Shown here piece by piece: positions 26,078 to 33,895 of a stretch of DNA of 64,000 bases; the first letter of the stretch is position 1; each line of letters begins with the position of its first letter. Source of the stretch: Achromobacter xylosoxidans. Its GTDB lineage: Bacteria; Pseudomonadota; Gammaproteobacteria; Burkholderiales; Burkholderiaceae_B. A model generated the notes under the pieces. It saw only the letters and a program-made list of their open reading frames with translations. It was not told where the DNA came from and made no database searches. A program made the translations under genes and the position numbers. The stretch lies in contig NZ_LN831029.1 in NCBI RefSeq assembly GCF_001457475.1, positions 6,014,001-6,078,000 on the forward strand, in the 5' to 3' direction.

Positions 26078-27283
26078 ATGCGCAGCCATTCAATCATCCT
26101 GGAAACTCGAAAAACAGGCGCGGCCGCCCGCGTCGCGGACGTAAGCCTGCACGTGGCCGGCGTCGCGCCGCGGTCGAACTGGAGCTTCCTGAAGCTCGTC
26201 ATGGACGACGGTCGCCATGGCTGGGGCGAGCTGACGTTGCGCGCCCATGAGGGTGCGATGAGTGCCATCCTGGCACGCTTGATGCCGTCTATCCGCAACC
26301 TGACGCTGGACGAACTCGCCACGCTTTGCAAAGCCTACCCCGGCATGCCCGCAGGGCGCGCGGGCAATGCGGTTATCAGTGCGCTGGATCAGGCCAGCCT
26401 CGACCTCGCCGGCCAGTATCTGGACCTGCCAATCTGCGATCTGTGGGGCCGAGCCGATCGCACGCCGCTGCGGTCCTACGCGACCGTCAATCGCAGTGTC
26501 AGGGAACGCACGCCGGCGGGTTTTGCCCAAGCCTGCAAGGCCGCCGTCGGCGCAGGCTTCCAGGGCATCAAGATCATGCCGTTCGATGCGGTGACGCCGC
26601 GGACGGCATCGTCCGCCGAGGGCGTGGCGGAGGCCGCGCGCGCCGTGCAACGCATCCTGGCGGTGCGCGACGCGATCGGGCCGGACCTGCCGCTGATGGT
26701 CGACTGCCACTGGCGCCTCGATGGCGACGCCGCCAGGCGCTTCATCGATGATTTGTCCGACGCCCGCCTGCATTGGCTCGAATGTCCCGTACCGGAGTCC
26801 CCCGAATGGCACGACAGCATCCGCGCGTTGCGCAGGCATGCGAACCATGCCGGCATGCGACTGGCCGGCGCCGAGAACATCATCGGCGTGGCCGGCGCAT
26901 TGCCTTTCGTGGCGCAAGGGCTGTACGACGTCATCATGCCGGATATCAAGTACTGCGGCGGCTATGGCGAATTCGCCCGCATCGCCGCCTTGGCGGCCGG
27001 TCACGATATCGCCGTCTCGCCGCATAACCCTTCGGGCCCGGTGGCCCATGCGCACACCGTGCATGTGTGCGCGGCGCTCGGCATCACCGAGGCGGTCGAA
27101 CAGCAGTTCGCCGAGTCGCCGTTGTTCGAGACCGGTGTGCGCGGCAACGCGTCCGTGCTGCGCGACGGCCATTTCCGCGCGAGCGCCGAACCCGGCCTGG
27201 GGATCGTCGTCGACGAGGCCATCCTGGACGGCCACCCGCCCGGCGACGTCGCGCTGTCGCTGTTCGACCCCAGCTTCGCTTGA
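26078..27283 (+). CDS. Mandelate racemase/enolase-superfamily dehydratase
   Basis: This 401-residue enolase-superfamily enzyme has an N-terminal capping domain and a TIM barrel. The metal ligands lie near Asp208 (LMVDCHW), Glu235 (LECPVPE) and Glu266 (AGAENI). The KxK-type base lies near residue 165 (GIKIMPFD), and a catalytic His near 316 sits in SPHNPSGPVAHA. That last motif resembles galactonate/gluconate-type acid-sugar dehydratases. GGAGGAG precedes ATG 26078. It is followed 28 bases later by a Bug receptor, which probably binds the same acid. The likely reaction is dehydration of an aldonic or other hydroxy acid to a 2-keto acid. Confidence 0.85.
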   Translation: MRSHSIILETRKTGAAARVADVSLHVAGVAPRSNWSFLKLVMDDGRHGWGELTLRAHEGAMSAILARLMPSIRNLTLDELATLCKAYPGMPAGRAGNAVISALDQASLDLAGQYLDLPICDLWGRADRTPLRSYATVNRSVRERTPAGFAQACKAAVGAGFQGIKIMPFDAVTPRTASSAEGVAEAARAVQRILAVRDAIGPDLPLMVDCHWRLDGDAARRFIDDLSDARLHWLECPVPESPEWHDSIRALRRHANHAGMRLAGAENIIGVAGALPFVAQGLYDVIMPDIKYCGGYGEFARIAALAAGHDIAVSPHNPSGPVAHAHTVHVCAALGITEAVEQQFAESPLFETGVRGNASVLRDGHFRASAEPGLGIVVDEAILDGHPPGDVALSLFDPSFA

Positions 27284-27311
27284 CGCACCGGACAGGGTGC
27301 AGGAGACACAC

Positions 27312-28286
27312 ATGAACGAACGACGCAAATTCCTCACAACAACGATGGCCCTGGCGGCTGGCGCTGCGCTACGGCCAGCCTGGGCGGCTGCGGGATACCC
27401 CGAGCGGCCGATACGGTTGGTCGTGCCCTATGCGCCAGGAGGCGGCTCCGACGTGCTGGCGCGCGTGGTGGCGCGCGGCCTGACGGACAGGCTGGGCGTC
27501 AGTGTGGTGGTGGAAAATCGCGGCGGCGCGGGCGGCGCCATGGGACTGGAGGCGGTGGTACGCTCGCAGCCCGACGGCTACACCCTGGTCCTGCTGTCCA
27601 CCTCGCACGCCACCAACGGCGCGGTAATGCGGCTGAACTATGACGTTGTCAAGGACACCAGCGCCGTGGGGATGATCGCGTCCGGTCCCTGGTTGCTCGT
27701 AGCAGGAAAGGAAACCGGCTTCACCCGCCTGGCGGATCTGCTGCGCGCGGCGAAGGAAAAACCCGGCAGTCTGAACTACGCCAGCTCGGGCACCGGATCG
27801 TCGACGCATCTGGCCACCGAGCTGTTCGCCCGCAGAGCCGGAATTTCTGTCTCCCACGTGCCATACCGTAGCACCGGTCTGGCCTTGACCGATCTGCTGG
27901 CCGGTCGGGTTCAGTTCATGTTGGCGAGCACGGCGTCGGTGACGCCCTATGTCCGCGATGGGCGGTTGGCGGCCTTGTGCGTATCAACCGAGAACCGCAG
28001 CAGCCTGTTGCCCGATATCCCGACAGCGCCGGAGGCCGGCGTTCCAGGATTCTCCGCGACCTTGTGGCATGGCCTCTCGGCGCCAGCGGGAACCCCGGAC
28101 GCGGTGGTCAGCCTGCTCAACGCACGCTTGTCCGAGGCGTTGCAGGCGCCCGCGCTGCGGGAACAGTTCGCCAGGGAAGGGCTGGAACCCAAATCCTCCA
28201 CGCCCCAGGCGTTCGCCGGGCTGGTAGCCAGCGAAGTCGAGATGTGGCGAGAGGCTGTCAAGACAGCGGGTATAAAGCCGGAATGA
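27312..28286 (+). CDS. Bug/TctC-family periplasmic receptor
   Basis: This 324-residue extracytoplasmic receptor carries an apparent Tat signal (ERRKFLTTTMALAAGAAL). The family landmarks are present: YPERPIRLVVPYAPGGGSDV, VVVENRGGAGGAMG, PDGYTLVLLS and a final VEMWREAVKTAGI. Bug proteins bind carboxylates, amino acids or amides for tripartite tricarboxylate transport or sensing. No tctAB permease genes are near. It is co-directional with the enolase-superfamily gene and probably shares its ligand. Confidence 0.92.
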   Translation: MNERRKFLTTTMALAAGAALRPAWAAAGYPERPIRLVVPYAPGGGSDVLARVVARGLTDRLGVSVVVENRGGAGGAMGLEAVVRSQPDGYTLVLLSTSHATNGAVMRLNYDVVKDTSAVGMIASGPWLLVAGKETGFTRLADLLRAAKEKPGSLNYASSGTGSSTHLATELFARRAGISVSHVPYRSTGLALTDLLAGRVQFMLASTASVTPYVRDGRLAALCVSTENRSSLLPDIPTAPEAGVPGFSATLWHGLSAPAGTPDAVVSLLNARLSEALQAPALREQFAREGLEPKSSTPQAFAGLVASEVEMWREAVKTAGIKPE

Positions 28287-28317
28287 CGGGCCTTGGCGCC
28301 GAGTCTGCCGTCCAGCC

Positions 28318-29373
28318 CTACCCCGCAATGGCCTGGGCCAGTTGCTGAATGGACAGCGGCGCGCAGCCCTCGGCGTCGTTGCTGACCGTCACGTAGGCCG
28401 GCTGGCCCGCGCCCGTAATGCCGCGGACCGTGCGCGCCAGCACCGTGCGCGTGGGGATGTCCTCGCTGAGGATGGCATTGAACGGATCATGCTTCTTCTG
28501 CGCGTCGGCATAACCGTATGCGCCGAAAACGCGGTTCAGGTTCCAGCGGCAGACCAGCGGCCCCGGCCATAGCGCGCGCAGCATCGGCAGTTGCGCTTCG
28601 ATCGGCGGCATCTTGCCATGCAGCCCCAGGCAGAAGGTGGCGCCATGCGCCTTGAGCGTGTCGACCAGCGCCTGGCCCAGCAGTTCCGGGTCGCGCACTT
28701 CCACGGCGACGATCACGGCATCATGCGCGGACAATGCCTCACGCACGGCGGCCAGCATGCGCCCCAGTTTCTCGAACAGCGATGCCGAGCGGCTCAACAT
28801 GCCCAGCGGCAACGGACTCAGCTGGAACACCAGCACACCGAGCTTGGCCCCCAGGCCTTCGAGCGCCGGGCGCACGAATTCCTGGACAGCCACCGACGGG
28901 TCGAGGAAAAGCGGATTGGCCTGCCGCGTCCTGCCTGCTTCGCCACGCACCTGGGCATCGGTAACGCTGGCGGGGCATTTGACGACGAAACGGAAATCGT
29001 CATCGACCTGCCCCGCATAAGCGGCGTACTGGCTCGCCGTCAATGGTTGCCAGAACGTGCGGTCCACGCAGACCGTGCGCAAAAGCGGATGCTGGTGGTA
29101 GGCGCCCAGGCCGTGCCTGGACAGCGTGCTCGAATCGTATTCGCCGTCCCAGACCAGCCCTTCCCAGCCGGGGTATGACCAGGTGGAGACGCCAAAGCGC
29201 AACTGCGCCGGCAACTGCCCCGCGAGCGCGCTCCATTCCTGCCCCGCAGGCGCGGGCAGCACCCTGGCCATGCTCCGGAGGGCGGAAAGGTCGGGATTGG
29301 CACGAGACGAGGCCTGATCCGGCGTGTTGGCCGGCGGCACGGGCAGCGCATCGCCGAAAAGATCGTCTTGCAT
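28318..29373 (-). CDS. DUF72 family protein
   Basis: This 351-residue protein matches the DUF72 TIM-barrel-like family (YecE type): FGVSTWSYPGWEGLVW, RTVCVDRTFWQPLTASQYA, FRFVVKCPASVTDA and, near the end, PAYVTVSNDAEGCAP. The biochemical role of this family is not established; a nuclease-like or hydrolase function has been suggested from fold only. It stands between convergent and co-directional catabolic genes without an obvious partner. Confidence 0.82.
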   Translation of the reverse strand: MQDDLFGDALPVPPANTPDQASSRANPDLSALRSMARVLPAPAGQEWSALAGQLPAQLRFGVSTWSYPGWEGLVWDGEYDSSTLSRHGLGAYHQHPLLRTVCVDRTFWQPLTASQYAAYAGQVDDDFRFVVKCPASVTDAQVRGEAGRTRQANPLFLDPSVAVQEFVRPALEGLGAKLGVLVFQLSPLPLGMLSRSASLFEKLGRMLAAVREALSAHDAVIVAVEVRDPELLGQALVDTLKAHGATFCLGLHGKMPPIEAQLPMLRALWPGPLVCRWNLNRVFGAYGYADAQKKHDPFNAILSEDIPTRTVLARTVRGITGAGQPAYVTVSNDAEGCAPLSIQQLAQAIAG

Positions 29374-29425
29374 ACTTGTGGTTCTGGCACGGGGATGGGC
29401 TATAGGGTACTTGAATCGCGCCGGC

Positions 29426-30886
29426 TCACTCGTTCACCGTCGACGCCCACACGCCGGGCTCCCGCCCCCCCCAAGGCAGGCTGCGCTCCAACTGGCCGGC
29501 CACCTGGAACAGCACATCCTCGCGGCCGGCCGGCGCAACGAACTGCATGCCAATCGGCAGGCCGGTCGCGGCGTCCTGGAACAACGGCACCGACATGGCC
29601 GGCAATCCGGCGGCGTTGAACACCGGGGTGAACGGCGAATTGCCGAAGACGCAGTCGGTCCACTGGTGGCCGTCCATCGTGTCGGCGCCGGCGGCATAGG
29701 TCCCCAACGCCGGAGCCAGTTCAGGCAGCGTGGGGGTCAGCAGCAGGTCGTAGCGCGAGAAGAACGCCGCCACGCTGCGGGTCACGGCATTGCGCAGATC
29801 GAGGGCATGGACCATCTCGATGGCGCCGATCCCGCGCCCCGTCCGATAGACCGCGAGCGTCTGCGGCTCCAGGGTTGCCAGATCGGGCCGGCGCCCCATG
29901 GCGCCCGCGATGCCGTCGATCCATGCGGCGATATTGGCGGACCACAGCACCGAGCTGGCATGCACGAACGCCTCCCAGCTGACGCCCAGCGGCGCCTCGG
30001 CCTCTTCGACCTCGTGGCCTAGCGAGGCACACAGCCGCACCGCCTCGGCCAGGCGCTCCAGGACGCACGCCTGGGTACGCCTGCCTCCCCACGCCTGCGG
30101 CATGACGCCGATGCGCAGCTTGCCCGGCTCGATGCCGACTTGCGCCAGGTAACGGCCAGCCGGCGGCGCAATCGCATACGGCTCGCCATCCGCCGCGCCG
30201 TGCACCGCGTCCAGCAGCGCGGCGCTGTCACGCACCGAACGGCTGACGCCAAGCTGGGCCGCCAGGCCGTTGATGGCCTCTTCCAGCGCGAGCCCATTGG
30301 AGACGCGGCCGCGCGTCGGCTTGAGCCCGAACACGCCGCAAGCCGCCGAGGGAATGCGGATCGAGCCGGCCGCGTCGGTGGCATGGGCCAACGGCACGAT
30401 GCCGGCGGCAACCGCCGCCGCGGCGCCGCCGCTCGACCCGCCGGAGCCGTGGGCCACATTCCAGGGGTTGCGCGTCGGGCCGCACAGCGTGGATTCGGTC
30501 GTGCCGCTCCAGGCGAACTCGGGCGTGGCGGTGCGCCCCAGGGTCACCAGCCCGGCCTCGCGAAAGCGCCGCATCAGCAGCGAATCGGCCGCCGCCGTGA
30601 AGCCTTGCGCCAGCCGGCTGCCGAACTCGTTTTTCCTGCCGGCCATCGCGACGCCCACATCCTTGATCAGGAAAGGGACCCCCGCGAGGGGCGAATTTCT
30701 TTCCCGCGCGGGGGCAACGTCGGCCAGGTCCGGCGACCAGCTTTCGATCACCGCGTTGATCCGCGGGTTGAGCTGCGCGCACGCTTGCAGCGCCGCGTCG
30801 GCGAGCTCACGTGGACTCACCTCGCCATGCGCGACGAGGCTGCCCAGCCCGATCGCGTCGTACTGCACGTACTCCGAGAGCTTCAT
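29426..30886 (-). CDS. Amidase-signature hydrolase (cytoplasmic)
   Basis: This 486-residue amidase has the classic triad: Lys near 77 (FLIKDVG), the cis-serine in GSGGSSGGAAAAVAAG near 150, and the nucleophilic serine in DAAGSIRIPSAACG near 176. No signal peptide is seen, in contrast to the exported amidase at 23184. The gene is divergent from a TetR-type repressor, with two matching palindromes in the shared promoter, so it is very probably the repressor's target. An 8-base C-run (29465-29472) near its 3' end could slip. The substrate is an unknown amide or nitrile-derived compound. Confidence 0.88.
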   Translation of the reverse strand: MKLSEYVQYDAIGLGSLVAHGEVSPRELADAALQACAQLNPRINAVIESWSPDLADVAPARERNSPLAGVPFLIKDVGVAMAGRKNEFGSRLAQGFTAAADSLLMRRFREAGLVTLGRTATPEFAWSGTTESTLCGPTRNPWNVAHGSGGSSGGAAAAVAAGIVPLAHATDAAGSIRIPSAACGVFGLKPTRGRVSNGLALEEAINGLAAQLGVSRSVRDSAALLDAVHGAADGEPYAIAPPAGRYLAQVGIEPGKLRIGVMPQAWGGRRTQACVLERLAEAVRLCASLGHEVEEAEAPLGVSWEAFVHASSVLWSANIAAWIDGIAGAMGRRPDLATLEPQTLAVYRTGRGIGAIEMVHALDLRNAVTRSVAAFFSRYDLLLTPTLPELAPALGTYAAGADTMDGHQWTDCVFGNSPFTPVFNAAGLPAMSVPLFQDAATGLPIGMQFVAPAGREDVLFQVAGQLERSLPWGGREPGVWASTVNE

Positions 30887-30930
30887 TACGGTTTCCTATC
30901 GACCAGGGGTGGCATAGAATCGCCACTGAG

Positions 30931-30948
30931 TGATACTGATCAGTATCA
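30931..30948. promoter_or_regulatory. TetR operator 1 (perfect 18-bp palindrome)
   Basis: TGATACTGATCAGTATCA reads identically on both strands. It lies 45 bases upstream of the amidase ATG and 47 before the TetR ATG. A near-copy is centred 33 bases away, which is about three helical turns. Confidence 0.75.
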
Positions 30949-30963
30949 ACGGAACCCGAATGA

Positions 30964-30981
30964 TGATACCGATCAGTATCA
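30964..30981. promoter_or_regulatory. TetR operator 2 (one-mismatch copy)
   Basis: TGATACCGATCAGTATCA differs from operator 1 at one position, and outer GA/TC bases extend the symmetry. It lies just before the TetR start codon, as expected for autorepression. Confidence 0.7.
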
Positions 30982-30994
30982 TCGTCAAGCACCC

Positions 30995-31603
30995 ATGAAA
31001 AGAAAACAGAGCGACAACCAGAACGAGGCCACTCCCGCGCCGCGCGAACGCGTGCTCGCGGCGGCCGGCGAACTGTTCTACAACGAAGGCATCCGGGCGA
31101 CCGGCGTCGAGGCCATCGCCGCTCGCGGCAACACGACGAAGATGGCGATCTACCGCCATTTCCAATCAAAGGATGTGCTGGTGACCGAATGGCTGCGCCA
31201 GGTGATCGACGACTATTGGCGCGCGCTCGATGCCATCGAGGCCGCGCATCCGGACGATCCCCGCGCGCAGATCATTGGATGGGTCACCTATTTTTCGGAC
31301 GAGGCGCGCGCCTGGTCGCACCGCGGCTGCGCGTTCATCAACTCGATCGCGGAGCTGCCCGATCCGGAACATCCCGGCCGCCAACTGATCGAGGAACACA
31401 AGGTGCGGCAATGGCGGCGACTGGCCAGCCTGTGCGAGCGGGCGGGCCTGGCGTCGCCTGAAGACGCGGCGAGCGAACTCACGTTCCTGTTCGAGGGCGC
31501 GCAGGTGTCCGCGCAGAACCGCTCAATCCGCGACGCCGACCGGCAGTTGCGGCGGATCGTCGATGCCGTCATCGCACGGCAGGCTACGGTTGGTCGTCGG
31601 TGA
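30995..31603 (+). CDS. TetR-family repressor
   Basis: This 202-residue regulator has an N-terminal TetR helix-turn-helix (about 18-64: VLAAAGELFYNEGIRATGVE, then NTTKMAIYRHFQSKDVLVTE) and a helical ligand domain with RGCAFINSIAELPDPEHP. The start at 30995 follows the second palindrome closely; longer readings of this frame run back into the amidase region and are not family-like. It is divergent from the amidase gene and should repress it and itself through the twin operators until an amide-type inducer binds. Its stop codon lies within the left copy of the tRNA-derived direct repeat. Confidence 0.9.
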   Translation: MKRKQSDNQNEATPAPRERVLAAAGELFYNEGIRATGVEAIAARGNTTKMAIYRHFQSKDVLVTEWLRQVIDDYWRALDAIEAAHPDDPRAQIIGWVTYFSDEARAWSHRGCAFINSIAELPDPEHPGRQLIEEHKVRQWRRLASLCERAGLASPEDAASELTFLFEGAQVSAQNRSIRDADRQLRRIVDAVIARQATVGRR

Positions 31604-31622
31604 ATGGAGCGGGTGAAGGGAA
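31602..31622. repeat. Left attachment-type direct repeat (tRNA-Gly 3' end copy)
   Basis: This 21-base sequence (beginning GAATGGAGCG, ending GAAGGGAA) is identical to 33740-33760. The match stops at both edges (T versus G before it, C versus T after it). It contains a displaced copy of the last part of tRNA-Gly on the complementary strand. Confidence 0.8.
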
Positions 31623-31644
31623 CAAAATTTCACTTTATGAATAA

Positions 31645-31664
31645 ATTTCAGCAGACGCTGAAAT
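31645..31664. promoter_or_regulatory. Inverted repeat upstream of the AbiEi-like gene
   Basis: ATTTCAGC at 31645-31652 and GCTGAAAT at 31657-31664 form a perfect 8-bp dyad with a 4-base spacer. More TTTCA/TGAAA half-sites follow up to the gene start at 31721. AbiEi-type antitoxins autorepress by binding inverted repeats in their promoters, so this is a likely operator. Confidence 0.55.
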
Positions 31665-31720
31665 CCCATTAAGAATGAAATCTTGACCACGGCTTTCAAT
31701 AAATATGGTACTTTCAGCGA

Positions 31721-32803
31721 ATGATGAAAGAGGATCATCCAATGAAAGAAGCGGAGGCCCGGGCTGGTGAGGCGCTGCGGTGGGTCCTTGAAAAGATCCC
31801 GATCCTTCAGATAGAAGGCATCGAAGCCGAAGTCGTATCCGGTGATTGGGAGCCGGACTTGACCGCTCGGCTGCTCGTCAACGGCCAACGGCACCTGCTT
31901 ATCTGCGAATACAAATCGAACGGGCAACCGCGGTACGCCCGGTCCGCGTTGCTGGAACTGCGGAACTACGTTGCGGAGCGAGCTCCCGAGGCAACGCCTG
32001 TCTTCATCGCTCCCTACATCTCGCCCGCGGTGAGGCGGTTGTGCGAAGAGAAGGACGTCAGCTATCTCGACCTGGAGGGCAACGCCCGGATCGCTTTTGG
32101 CGGCGTATTCATCGAGCGCATGGTGGCGGACAAACCGGTGGCCGAACAACGCGAACTCAAATCGCTGTTCAGGCCAAAATCGGCTCAGGTTCTGCGCGTC
32201 ATGCTACGCGAACCCGACCGTGCATGGCGCGTCACCGAGTTGTCGGAAATTTCCGGCGTCAGCCTGGGGCACGTCAGTAATGTACGCACCGGCTTGATTA
32301 ATCGGGAATGGGCACGCGCCTCGAACGATGGCCTCATCCTCTCGGAACCCGATGCACTGCTGGACGCATGGCGAGACAGCTACACCGCACCGTCAGGTGA
32401 ACATCTGCGGTTCTACACACCCCTGCATGGCAGCATGTTCGAAAACGCGGCCCGTACCGCGCTGCGCGCTGACGACGGTCCTGGACGTGCTGCTTTCGCA
32501 TCGTTCTCGGCAGCGCAGTGGCTTTCGCCCTACGGTCGTACCGGCACACAATACTTCTTCGCCGACGAGGATGGCCTACGCAAGCTTCAGTCGGCGCTGG
32601 AGCTCGCGCCTGCCGCAAAGGGCGAGAACGTGGTCATCATCGTGCCGAAGGACATGGGATTGCTTACCGACACCGTTGAACCTGCGCCGGGCGCAGTCTG
32701 CACGAGTCTGGTTCAAACCTACCTCGACCTCTCCATTGCCGGCGAACGCGGCACCGAGGCCGCCGACCACCTGCGCAAGGAAGAGCTTTCATGGCCCAAA
32801 TGA
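31721..32803 (+). CDS. AbiEi-like regulator/antitoxin with PD-(D/E)XK-like N-terminal domain
   Basis: The 360-residue protein resembles the long type IV AbiEi-family antitoxins. Residues about 155-215 form a winged helix (SAQVLRVMLREPDRAWRVTE, then LSEISGVSLGHVSNVRTGL). The N-terminal part reads as a PD-(D/E)XK nuclease-like fold: Pro45-Asp46, then Glu63-Tyr64-Lys65 (LLICEYKSNG), and later VSYLDLEGNARIAF. The C-terminal third, with HGSMFENAARTAL and ENVVIIVPKD, has no assigned function. It overlaps the nucleotidyltransferase gene by 13 bases, as in abiE operons, and lies inside the tRNA-bounded island. An ATG at 31742 is an alternative start. It should repress its own promoter and counter the toxin. 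Confidence 0.72.
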   Translation: MMKEDHPMKEAEARAGEALRWVLEKIPILQIEGIEAEVVSGDWEPDLTARLLVNGQRHLLICEYKSNGQPRYARSALLELRNYVAERAPEATPVFIAPYISPAVRRLCEEKDVSYLDLEGNARIAFGGVFIERMVADKPVAEQRELKSLFRPKSAQVLRVMLREPDRAWRVTELSEISGVSLGHVSNVRTGLINREWARASNDGLILSEPDALLDAWRDSYTAPSGEHLRFYTPLHGSMFENAARTALRADDGPGRAAFASFSAAQWLSPYGRTGTQYFFADEDGLRKLQSALELAPAAKGENVVIIVPKDMGLLTDTVEPAPGAVCTSLVQTYLDLSIAGERGTEAADHLRKEELSWPK

Positions 32804-33566
32804 AGCCATCTCAGGAGCCACAATCGGCCGCCGAATATGACGACCGCACGACCGCGGCCGTGAAATCCGTGCTGATCGAAATCGGTCAGATACTTGGCAG
32901 CTTCAAAGGCAAGTTTGCCATCATCGGCGGGGCAGTACCCTGGTTGCTATTGGCCAACGAGGACATGCCCCACGTCGGCACGCTCGATGTGGACGTTGGT
33001 CTGGATGCAGAAACGCTCGGCGACGGTGAGTACGCAACCTTGATCGGTGCGCTTCAGAGCCACGGATACACCCAGCGCGACGGGCTTCGGCGCTTCCAGC
33101 TGATTCGCCAGGTTCCCGCGAGATGACGGGGAGGCGATCGACATCGTGATCGATTTCTTGATGCCGCGCGACGCGGAGATCGTCAAGAACACCCCTCCCC
33201 TGATCAGCGACTTTGCCGTACAACGGGCCGACGGCGCTGACTTGGCGATGCGGTTCTATCGGCTGGTGGCGGTGGAGGGCCCAATGCCGGACGGAGGGAC
33301 CAACCGCGTAGAGATCGCGGTGTGCTCCATCCCTGCCCTATTGGCCATGAAAGGTCATGCGCTGGCGGGCCGCTACAAGCAGAAGGATGCCTACGATATC
33401 TACTACTGCGTGCGGAACTACCTTGGTGGCATCGAAGCGCTGGCGCAAGAATGTCTCCCTCTACTGGAACACGCAAGCGCTGGGAGACCGCACACCCGAA
33501 CAATGGCAGCAGGATGCATTCGGGCAGATCGATGCGCTGCTGCGCGCGATGGCGCTGCGAACTTGA
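32791..33566 (+). pseudogene. Broken AbiEii-like nucleotidyltransferase toxin gene
   Basis: The first 111 codons show the nucleotidyltransferase core (FAIIGGAVPWLLLANE, then GTLDVDVGLD with the acidic pair) and stop at 33124-33126. Family-like sequence resumes in the +1 frame from about 33119 (RDDGEAIDIVIDFLMPRD, CSIPALLAMKGHALAGRYKQ). Near 33478 it jumps frame again to ALGDRTPEQWQQDAFGQIDA, ending at 33566. Dropping one base near 33118 would restore the first junction. At the second, a stretch normally present between the two blocks also seems missing; this rests on my memory of the family. The two lesions imply an inactive toxin beside an intact antitoxin-like gene. Confidence 0.75.
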
Positions 33567-33739
33567 GTCATGACCGCAGGGGCCAGGCACGAACCTCGCG
33601 GCCTGCCGGAGCCTCCGATCACTGCACTGAAAGACGCTGCCTTACCAGGAACTCAAACGGTAATTCAGGTTGGAGCATCATGCGAGAGAGAGGCAGCTCA
33701 CGCGGATCTGGACGTCAGTAGCCGTCCTGGCATTCTTTG

Positions 33740-33760
33740 GAATGGAGCGGGTGAAGGGAA
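33740..33760. repeat. Right attachment-type direct repeat within tRNA-Gly
   Basis: This is identical to 31602-31622. Positions 33743-33760 are the last 18 bases of tRNA-Gly on the minus strand, including CCA, and 33740-33742 lie just beyond it. It is the copy that keeps the tRNA gene whole. Confidence 0.8.
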
Positions 33761-33816
33761 TCGAACCCTCGTATGAAGCTTGGGAAGCTGCCGTTCTACC
33801 ATTGAACTACACCCGC
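33743..33816 (-). tRNA. tRNA-Gly (anticodon CCC)
   Basis: The minus strand folds as a 74-base tRNA with encoded CCA. The acceptor is GCGGGTG/CACCCGC, the D arm GTTC...GAAC and the T arm AGGGTTCGATTCCCT. The anticodon loop TTCCCAA holds CCC, which reads GGG. The sequence is close to bacterial glyU. The anticodon stem GCAGC/GCTTC contains one C-U mismatch (position 42, base 33776); the expected base would make GCTGC. The 3' end serves as the attachment site of the adjacent island. A TATAAT element lies upstream. Confidence 0.93.
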
Positions 33817-33858
33817 TCGGGTGTCGTGCCCCGGCACAAGACCGGGGCAGAGGCCAAG

Positions 33859-33864
33859 ATTATA
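33859..33864 (-). promoter_or_regulatory. Candidate -10 element for tRNA-Gly
   Basis: The minus strand reads TATAAT here, 42 bases before the first tRNA base, leaving room for a 5' leader. No convincing -35 was found at the usual distance. A small CCTGGG...CCCAGG stem just upstream (33866-33886) may terminate the preceding receptor gene. Confidence 0.45.
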
Positions 33865-33895
33865 GCCTGGGTTTTTCCGCCCCAGGCCGTCCCTC

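Larger units (their letters stand above)
31602..33760. mobile_element. Small tRNA-Gly-associated genomic island carrying an AbiE-like system
   Basis: A 21-bp perfect direct repeat at 31602-31622 and 33740-33760 bounds this 2.16-kb segment. The right copy overlaps the 3' end (T-arm, acceptor and CCA) of the tRNA-Gly gene, the standard target of tyrosine-recombinase elements. The left copy lies at the far end, just at the TetR stop. The interior is visibly less GC-rich than its surroundings and holds only an AbiEi-like gene and a broken nucleotidyltransferase gene. No integrase is visible, so this is either a decayed element or one mobilised in trans. Confidence 0.75.

Noticed and set aside
33108-33126. 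Programmed +1 frameshift in the nucleotidyltransferase gene
   Set aside because: No known slippery/stop arrangement is evident, and a second lesion further on points to a pseudogene.
31721-33566. Restriction-modification system
   Set aside because: A nuclease-like N-terminus is present, but there is no methyltransferase; gene order and the nucleotidyltransferase motif fit AbiE.
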